A stretch of 12,731 bases of DNA from NCBI GenBank assembly GCA_007129085.1, contig SKWF01000202.1, positions 1 through 12,731 on the forward strand, given 5' to 3'. This DNA comes from Balneolaceae bacterium. Its GTDB lineage: Bacteria > Bacteroidota > Rhodothermia > Balneolales > Balneolaceae. A model generated the notes under the pieces. The model worked only from the letters and a program-made list of their open reading frames with translations, had not been told where the DNA came from and did not search any database. The first letter of the stretch is position 1. The number at the start of each line of letters is the position of its first letter. A program made the position numbers and the translations under genes. Below are positions 6,956-12,731 of the stretch, piece by piece.

Positions 6956-9832
6956 ATGAAAACTTTCAAATTGCTACCGTTACTTTTTATCACTTCTGTG
7001 TTGATTATAAGCTGCGGCACAACCCAACCTGATATTACTGATGATTCTGAAGATATGGACGTCTCCATTTCCGGAGCAGCCGCACACTGGATTTCAGGAG
7101 ATCGCTTAATTTGGGACTCTGAAACTTCGGCCTCCTACTACGAACTCCGCTATAGCAGCGATGCCGATATCGACGTTCATCAAACCGAAGTAACCGGGGG
7201 AACAGCGATTGAGCTAATGCCCGATGCCGTGCTGGATACCTACCAATCGGATAAATTCCGCCATATAGCCGACCGCCCTGTTTTTGATGTTGATGCCAAT
7301 GAAGAGACTGTAAAAGAGGCACTGAGAGGGCAATTGATCGCCGTGGCCTATAACGACGATCATCAACCCGTGGCCGCCACAAAAGTGCAGCCACACGGAG
7401 TAATCGATGATTTTTACACCTATGACGGCGATTTGGGGCTAACCTATGTCGACGGTCAGATTGAGTTGAAAATTTGGGCACCCACGGCACAAGAGTTGGC
7501 GATAAATATTTACATGGATGATAAATCTCTTGTTCGAACCGTAGAACCGGAAGTGGAGCGGCCTGAAACCGGCGTCTGGACGTTTTTTGTGGATGAAGAG
7601 TTTGACAGACATTTCTATCGGCTGGATATGACGCTTTACCATCCTGAAAACGGAGAAATTAATGAGTTTGAAGTGACCGATCCTTTCTCCATCAGCTTGA
7701 GTACCGACAGCAGATACAGCCAGTTTGTGAACATTGAAAATGATATGGATTTGAAGCCGGCCGGCTGGGATGATATTCGAAAAGAGCTGCCGGCTGCCAC
7801 TGATATAAGCCTTTATGAAGCCCATATGCGTGATTTTAGCATTGGCGACTTCACAGTTCCCGAGGAGCACCGTGGTACGTATATGGCATTTACGCATAAT
7901 GGCGTGCACGGAAGGAATCTATCCGACGGGATGAGTCACTTGATTGACCTGCAAACCTCCGGACTGACCCACCTCCACCTGCTGCCGGTGAACGATATCG
8001 CCACAATTATTGAGGATGAAGATCAGCGGGTTGATCTGGATGATCCGTTCAGCAAATTTTGTGAACTGACAGACCATGAGAAGGTCCAGGCTAATTGCGA
8101 TCGGTACGGAGATACACCCATACGAGAAATTTTTGAGGAACTTGCCGCTAATGATCCGCTGACCAAGGAGATTCAAGCCTATATGCACTCACCGGACCAC
8201 CCCGGATTATCTGATATAGATGGCTTTAACTGGGGATACGATCCATTTCATTTCGATGCTCCTGAAGGGAGTTATTCTACCGATCCCGATGGTGCACAGC
8301 GAATTTTAGAACTTCGCGAAATGGTAAAAGCACTGCATGAAGTTGGGTTAAACATAGTTGTGGATGTGGTCTACAATCACACCCATGCCGTGGGATTTCA
8401 TGATAAATCAGTGCTTGACCAAGTGGTGCCGTGGTACTATCATCGGCTGGATACCAATACCGGCGAAGTAGAGACATCAACTTGCTGCCCGAATACTGCC
8501 GCCGAATTTAATATGAAAGAGAAACTGATTATTGACTCGGTCGTATTTTGGGCGAAGCAGTATAAAATCGATTCCTTCCGGTTTGATTTGATGGGGCACC
8601 ACCCTCGCTACGTGATGGAGAATTTACAGGAAGAGCTTTCCAAGTTAACTCTTGAAGAGGATGGCGTAGATGGTGAAAACATTTTTATTTATGGAGAGGG
8701 ATGGAATTTTGGCGAGGTTGCCGACGACCGAATTTTTATACAGGCCACGCAATTTAACATGGGCGGAACCGGGATCGGTAACTTTAATGATCGCATCAGA
8801 GACGGCATTAAAGGCCCGTTTTATGCCGGTAACGGTCGCAGCGCACAAGGTTTTGCTAATGGATTGTATCTCTTTCCGAACGAAGTAAACGAGGCATCAG
8901 ATGAGGCCCGACATGAACTCTTGGGAATGGCTGATCGTGTACGAGTTGGGATGACCGGAAATTTGAGCACCTACCGTTATGAAAATAGATTTGGTGAAAC
9001 GGTGTTAGGCGAAAATGAAGGGATTGGCTATGCTATTGATCCACAGGAGTCGATCAACTACATCGACAAGCACGATAATGAAACCCTCTGGGATGATGCC
9101 CAGGCGAAACTGCCTTTCGATTTCAGTATGGATGATCGCGTTCGTGTGCATATGCTGAAAAATGCTATCATCAACTTTGGCCAGGGAATTCCCTTTTATC
9201 AACTGGGCACTGACATGCTCCGCTCCAAATCGATGGATCGAAACAGTTATCAATCGGGAGATTGGTTCAATACTGTAGATTTTACCATGGAGTCGCATAA
9301 CTGGGAGCTGGGAATGCCGCCCGCCTGGGATAACCGGGAGCGATGGGATGATATTGAAGAGATTAAGCGAGAGGCAAATGTTGACGTTCAACAAGAACAT
9401 ATGGAACTGGCCCACGCACTGTTTAAAGAGCAGTTACAAATACGATACAGCTCTCCCCTGTTCAGGCTTGCAACAGGAGATGATGTTCACGAACGGGTTG
9501 CCTTTCATAATACTGGAGCCGATCAAATTCCGGGAATAATTGCAAAAACCATTTCTGATGGTGCTTGTGTAGATGAACAGATCGATCCCTACCTAGATGG
9601 AATTGTAATTATTGTTAACTCTGATAATCAAGAGCAGACTTTTGATCTGGGTATTTCCGGCCTGAACCTTCATAATGTACATGCTGAAAGTATTGATCAA
9701 ACAGTGCGACAAAGTGTGGAACAGAATGGCGTTGTTACCATTCCGGCTTTAACCACTGCTGTGTTTGTAAATCCCACAGAAGATGAGAAGCCCGGAGACT
9801 TTCCTTGCAACCCGTACAACTCCGAATATTAA
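6956..9832 (+). CDS. pulA: Pullulanase-type alpha-1,6-glucosidase (GH13), surface or periplasmic lipoprotein
   Basis: A 958-aa debranching enzyme that hydrolyses alpha-1,6 links in pullulan, amylopectin or glycogen. Residues 1-19 are a lipoprotein signal with lipobox IISC (Cys20), followed by an acidic stretch (TDDSEDMD) that could favour surface display. About 30-140 is an N-terminal domain of the kind seen in PulA. About 145-260 is a CBM48-like domain (LGLTYVDGQIELKIWAPTAQ). The GH13 barrel follows, with the pullulanase marker FNWGYDP (424-430), region I DVVYNH (470-475), region II FRFDLMGHHP with nucleophile Asp544, region III YGEGWN with acid/base Glu581, and region IV KHDNE with His706 and Asp707. 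The segment STCCPNTAAEF and the C-terminal beta-domain also fit the PulA subfamily. All catalytic residues are intact. The next gene encodes a SusC transporter, fitting alpha-glucan use. The start ATG is chosen because the lipoprotein signal begins there. Confidence 0.95.
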   Translation: MKTFKLLPLLFITSVLIISCGTTQPDITDDSEDMDVSISGAAAHWISGDRLIWDSETSASYYELRYSSDADIDVHQTEVTGGTAIELMPDAVLDTYQSDKFRHIADRPVFDVDANEETVKEALRGQLIAVAYNDDHQPVAATKVQPHGVIDDFYTYDGDLGLTYVDGQIELKIWAPTAQELAINIYMDDKSLVRTVEPEVERPETGVWTFFVDEEFDRHFYRLDMTLYHPENGEINEFEVTDPFSISLSTDSRYSQFVNIENDMDLKPAGWDDIRKELPAATDISLYEAHMRDFSIGDFTVPEEHRGTYMAFTHNGVHGRNLSDGMSHLIDLQTSGLTHLHLLPVNDIATIIEDEDQRVDLDDPFSKFCELTDHEKVQANCDRYGDTPIREIFEELAANDPLTKEIQAYMHSPDHPGLSDIDGFNWGYDPFHFDAPEGSYSTDPDGAQRILELREMVKALHEVGLNIVVDVVYNHTHAVGFHDKSVLDQVVPWYYHRLDTNTGEVETSTCCPNTAAEFNMKEKLIIDSVVFWAKQYKIDSFRFDLMGHHPRYVMENLQEELSKLTLEEDGVDGENIFIYGEGWNFGEVADDRIFIQATQFNMGGTGIGNFNDRIRDGIKGPFYAGNGRSAQGFANGLYLFPNEVNEASDEARHELLGMADRVRVGMTGNLSTYRYENRFGETVLGENEGIGYAIDPQESINYIDKHDNETLWDDAQAKLPFDFSMDDRVRVHMLKNAIINFGQGIPFYQLGTDMLRSKSMDRNSYQSGDWFNTVDFTMESHNWELGMPPAWDNRERWDDIEEIKREANVDVQQEHMELAHALFKEQLQIRYSSPLFRLATGDDVHERVAFHNTGADQIPGIIAKTISDGACVDEQIDPYLDGIVIIVNSDNQEQTFDLGISGLNLHNVHAESIDQTVRQSVEQNGVVTIPALTTAVFVNPTEDEKPGDFPCNPYNSEY

Positions 9833-9853
9833 CTTAAAGGAGTTTTTTATCTC

Positions 9854-9895
9854 AAATGGAGGTCGTAATTCCCTTTTCGACCTCCCATTTATTAC
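9854..9895 (+). terminator. Candidate terminator after the pullulanase gene
   Basis: AAATGGAGGTCG (9854-9865) pairs with CGACCTCCCATTT (9878-9890), 12 pairs with a one-base bulge and a 12-nt loop. The tail ATTACTT is not a clean T-run, although the stem itself ends in TTT. It lies 22 bp after the stop codon and would separate pullulanase from susC transcription. Confidence 0.5.
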
Positions 9896-9913
9896 TTAAA
9901 ACTTACAGATTTT

Positions 9914-9933
9914 ATACAGTTAGATTACTGTAT
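9914..9933. other. Perfect 7-bp inverted repeat in the susC upstream region
   Basis: ATACAGT (9914-9920) and ACTGTAT (9927-9933) flank a 6-nt spacer, giving a 20-bp dyad. It lies upstream of the two LacI-type sites. It could be another protein-binding site or a small hairpin; nothing else supports a function. Confidence 0.3.
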
Positions 9934-9997
9934 TTACTCAACTTATAAGATCTTTGTCTTCTAATATTTATTCTCAGTTGTCTTTTCCATAGTTTAG

Positions 9998-10013
9998 ATG
10001 TAAGCGTTTTCAT
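9998..10013 (+). promoter_or_regulatory. LacI/CcpA-family operator-like site 1 upstream of susC
   Basis: ATGTAAGCGTTTTCAT is an imperfect palindrome around a central CG and fits the LacI-family / cre consensus WTGNAANCGNWNNCW at every position. It is centred about 140 bp before the susC ATG. LacI-family regulators of sugar loci commonly bind such sites, so sugar-dependent control of susC is inferred. Confidence 0.6.
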
Positions 10014-10085
10014 AATTATTTCATCTTAGTTAAATATTTTTAGATAAAAGTAAACTCACATCCATCGAATTTGGAATTTTTGGAC

Positions 10086-10101
10086 GTAAAAGCGCTTACA
10101 G
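10086..10101 (-). promoter_or_regulatory. LacI/CcpA-family operator-like site 2 upstream of susC
   Basis: GTAAAAGCGCTTACAG contains the central AGCGCT and, on the minus strand, the same half-site TGTAAGCG that site 1 carries on the plus strand. Its centre is 88 bp from that of site 1 and about 51 bp before the susC ATG. Two sites at this spacing could support loop formation or cover the promoter. Confidence 0.6.
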
Positions 10102-10144
10102 TTTATCAACAATCATTACTAACCAATAACTAACGAGACATTTT

Positions 10145-12731
10145 ATGAAGCAAAATCAGATACGATTGCTGCTTCTGCTGTTACTTTCAGGGATATTTGC
10201 CTGGTCGGCAAGTGCTCAGTCACATCAAGTCAGCGGAACAGTTACGGATTCAGAAACCGGTGAATCTATTCCCGGAGTAAACATCGTGGTTCAGGGAACC
10301 ACTGATCAAGGAACAACGACTAATTTTGATGGTGAATTCAGCTTGACTGTACCATCACCTGAAACAACTCTTGTCTTCTCATACATTGGATATCAACGTT
10401 TAGAAGTTGACGTAGAAGGACGAGATGAGCTTAATGTAGAATTGGTAACCGATGTAACCGGACTAGACGAGTTGGTTGTAATTGGTTATGGTGTTCGAGA
10501 ACGAGGCGATAATACCGGCTCGGTGGATGTTATCAGCTCACGAGATTTCAACCAAGGGGCCATCACTTCGCCTCAGGATCTACTTTCGGGACGTGCAGCC
10601 GGTGTTGATGTAACCAGTAATAGTGGTGCACCCGGAGCAGGTTCAACGATTCGTATTCGTGGAGGCTCTTCCCTATCAGCCAGTAACGATCCACTTTTTG
10701 TAGTGGACGGTATTCCCCTGGATGACGGCGGAATTTCGGGAATGAGAAATCCTTTAAATACAATCAACCCAGATGACATTGAGTCTATTACCATTTTGAA
10801 AGATGCTTCTGCAACTGCAATTTACGGTTCACGAGCTTCTAATGGTGTAATAATTATTACAACCAAACGTGGGTCTGCCGGTCAGGAGTTACAGGTTAGC
10901 TACTCCGGTAAATTCTCTTATCAAACCAATAATGATAGAGTAGAAGTACTCAGTGTTGAAGAGTTCGAGAACGTAGTTGGAGCCATTCATGGCGATCGCG
11001 GAAGAGATCTTCTTGGTGATAGCAGAACAGATTGGCAAGATGAGATCTTTAGAGATGCCTTCAGCCAGGATCACACTTTAAACGCAACCGGTTCTATTGG
11101 AGACCTACCCTACCGGGCATCACTTGGATTTTCCGGCAATCAGGGAGTTTTACGCACCTCTTCAAACGACAGACTTACAGGTTCACTTGCTCTGAATCCA
11201 TCATTTCTTGATGATCATCTGCGAGTTGACGCCAACGTACGCGCAATGCAGGTTGATAATCGCTTTGCTGATACTGGTTCAATTGGTTCAGCCATCACAT
11301 TCGACCCAACACAGCCTGTTGAAACCGGAAACGATGAGTATGGCGGATTTTTTGCATGGACTGATAGCGATGGAAGCCCCATCCCGATTTCACCGGCAAA
11401 CCCTGCTGCTTTGATTGATCAGCGCCAGGATGAATCGACTGTTTATCGTGGAATTGCCAACTTAAAGATTGACTACGACCTTCATTTTTTACCTAGCTTG
11501 ACGGCTACATTAAACATGGGGCTCGACTATTCCGATGTTGGGAATGGCCAAACCTTAGTTACAGATGAGGCAGCATTTGCAGGTGGCGGAACAGCACGTG
11601 GTGAAATTTCTGAGTATACGCAGCGTAAAGAGAACGAAGTACTCGATTTTTACCTGAATTACGAAACAGAACTACCACAGCTTCGAAGCGCACTCGATGT
11701 TACTGCAGGTTACTCTTGGGAGCATCACTTCGAAGAGGGATCAAACTACTCTACTAACTTCAATGTAGATGAAGTTCTGCAGGTTAATAACGATACAGAA
11801 TATGCCACTGAACACTACCTGGTATCATTCTTTGGACGAGCAAACTACACGTTCGATGAGAAGTATCTCTTTACCGCCACATTGCGTCAAGATGGTACAT
11901 CACGTTTCTCTCCTGATGAGCGATGGGGACTATTTCCATCTTTCGCATTTGCATGGCAGATGCACAGAGAGCCATTCCTTGAAAATGTAGAAACCATTGA
12001 TGAACTGAAACTTCGCCTTGGATATGGTGTAACCGGCCAGCAGAGAATTGGCCAAGGAGACTATCCATACCTTGCGCGTTATACAATTAGTGAAGAGACA
12101 GCGCAGTACCAGTTTGGAGATGAGTTTTTACGAACATTCCGTCCGGATGGGTTTAACGCCAATCTAAAATGGGAAGAGACAACGACCTACAATATTGGTC
12201 TTGATTACTCCCTTTTTGATGAACGTCTATTCGGTTCAGTGGAAGCTTACTACCGTCAAACAGATGATCTGTTAAACGTGATTCCCGTACCGGCTGGAAG
12301 TAACTTTACTAACCGAATCCTTTCCAACGTGGGTACACTTGAAGTACGAGGCGTTGAATTTAATGTTACCGGCCGAATACTATCTACCGAAGATACCTAT
12401 TGGCAAGTAGGGCTTAACACCACCTTCAACACTGATGAAATCACTCAACTTACAACAGTTGATGATCCGAATTTCATCGGAGTTCCGGTTGGTGGTATTG
12501 CCGGTGGTGTTGGAAACACTGCACAAATTAATAGTGTTGGCCATCCAAGAAATACATTTTATCTCTACGAGCAGGTGTACGATGAAAATGGCATGCCTAT
12601 TGAAGGTGAGTTTGTAGATCAAACCGGAGACGGAAACATAACCACAGACGATCTATACAGATCTAAAAGCCCAACACCTGATGTAACCTTTGGAATATCA
12701 TCACGTTTTGAGCATAAGCAGTGGGACGCAT
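10145..12731 (+). CDS. SusC/RagA-family TonB-dependent outer-membrane transporter, 3' partial
   Basis: An 862-codon open frame that runs off the right edge; family members are usually about 1000 residues, so the C-terminal barrel strands are missing. It is the outer-membrane porin of a SusCD-type glycan (or peptide) importer, energised through TonB. Residues 1-22 are a signal peptide ending SASAQ. About 26-105 is a carboxypeptidase-D-regulatory-like domain (VSGTVTDSETGESIPGVNIVV, GYQRLEV). The plug follows, with LDELVVIGYG, LLSGRAAGVDV, IRIRGGSSLSASNDPLFVVDGIP and the family hallmark DIESITILKDASATAIYGSRAS with IIITTKRG. The barrel shows FTATLRQDGTSRFSPDERWGLFPS, LRLGYGVTGQQ and DQTGDGNITTDDLYRSKSPTP. 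The ATG at 10145 is set by the signal peptide. The LacI-like operators upstream and the neighbouring pullulanase suggest an alpha-glucan substrate. A susD gene is expected next. Confidence 0.95.
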   Translation, partial: MKQNQIRLLLLLLLSGIFAWSASAQSHQVSGTVTDSETGESIPGVNIVVQGTTDQGTTTNFDGEFSLTVPSPETTLVFSYIGYQRLEVDVEGRDELNVELVTDVTGLDELVVIGYGVRERGDNTGSVDVISSRDFNQGAITSPQDLLSGRAAGVDVTSNSGAPGAGSTIRIRGGSSLSASNDPLFVVDGIPLDDGGISGMRNPLNTINPDDIESITILKDASATAIYGSRASNGVIIITTKRGSAGQELQVSYSGKFSYQTNNDRVEVLSVEEFENVVGAIHGDRGRDLLGDSRTDWQDEIFRDAFSQDHTLNATGSIGDLPYRASLGFSGNQGVLRTSSNDRLTGSLALNPSFLDDHLRVDANVRAMQVDNRFADTGSIGSAITFDPTQPVETGNDEYGGFFAWTDSDGSPIPISPANPAALIDQRQDESTVYRGIANLKIDYDLHFLPSLTATLNMGLDYSDVGNGQTLVTDEAAFAGGGTARGEISEYTQRKENEVLDFYLNYETELPQLRSALDVTAGYSWEHHFEEGSNYSTNFNVDEVLQVNNDTEYATEHYLVSFFGRANYTFDEKYLFTATLRQDGTSRFSPDERWGLFPSFAFAWQMHREPFLENVETIDELKLRLGYGVTGQQRIGQGDYPYLARYTISEETAQYQFGDEFLRTFRPDGFNANLKWEETTTYNIGLDYSLFDERLFGSVEAYYRQTDDLLNVIPVPAGSNFTNRILSNVGTLEVRGVEFNVTGRILSTEDTYWQVGLNTTFNTDEITQLTTVDDPNFIGVPVGGIAGGVGNTAQINSVGHPRNTFYLYEQVYDENGMPIEGEFVDQTGDGNITTDDLYRSKSPTPDVTFGISSRFEHKQWDA

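Noticed and set aside
7035..7909. 151-aa and 156-aa leftward frames opposite the pullulanase gene
   Set aside because: They are antisense to a well-conserved GH13 protein, show no family features, and one is of odd Arg/His/Pro-rich composition typical of shadow frames.
9005..9415. 136-aa leftward frame opposite pullulanase region IV
   Set aside because: Antisense shadow over conserved catalytic sequence; no recognisable product.
9990..9997. TAGTTTAG as a Bacteroidota -7 element for susC
   Set aside because: One base off TAnnTTTG, and no TTTG-type -33 element sits at the right distance, so a promoter call is not supported although it abuts operator site 1.
1..12731. CRISPR array, tRNA, rRNA, complete insertion sequence, toxin-antitoxin or phage-defence genes
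   Set aside because: No regularly spaced direct repeats, no cloverleaf or rRNA-like sequence, and no transposase or defence-type domains were seen on either strand. The integrase-like fragment lacks a catalytic domain.

Overview
The window reads as chromosome from a Gram-negative, carbohydrate- and peptide-degrading member of the Bacteroidota/Rhodothermota group. A Balneolales-like marine or halophilic organism is my best guess. The evidence is a SusC-type TonB-dependent transporter with an N-terminal carboxypeptidase-D-like domain, many Sec or lipoprotein signal peptides, acidic exported proteins, and few Shine-Dalgarno sites. The taxon is inferred from gene style, not from a marker gene.

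Layout, left to right. (1) A secreted S9 prolyl-oligopeptidase-type peptidase, cut by the left edge and reading rightward. (2) Two back-to-back intrinsic terminators, then a small leftward gene that encodes only the SAM-like DNA-binding N-domain of a tyrosine integrase. (3) A gene-free stretch filled by a roughly 200-bp imperfect palindrome with terminal inverted repeats. (4) A secreted GH16 beta-glucanase, rightward. (5) A leftward block: a GlsB/YeaQ-type small membrane protein, a gamma-glutamyltransferase lipoprotein with a strong terminator, and an atypical NodB-fold polysaccharide deacetylase. (6) A 132-bp divergent intergenic region, then a large pullulanase-type GH13 lipoprotein, rightward. 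(7) A 312-bp regulatory region with two LacI/CcpA-type operator-like sites, then a SusC-family outer-membrane transporter cut by the right edge.

Functionally, nearly every product is exported or membrane-bound. Pullulanase plus the SusC porin fits an alpha-glucan (starch, glycogen or pullulan) uptake locus, with SusC as the first gene of a separately controlled unit whose SusD partner should lie beyond the right edge. GH16 suggests use of laminarin-type beta-glucan. The S9 peptidase and gamma-glutamyltransferase fit peptide and glutathione scavenging.

I found no CRISPR array, tRNA, rRNA, complete mobile element or obvious new defence system. The least ordinary items are the catalytic-domain-less integrase-like protein beside a palindromic element, the LacI-type operator pair before susC, the DAC-type deacetylase active site, and near-identical terminator stems recurring in unrelated genes.
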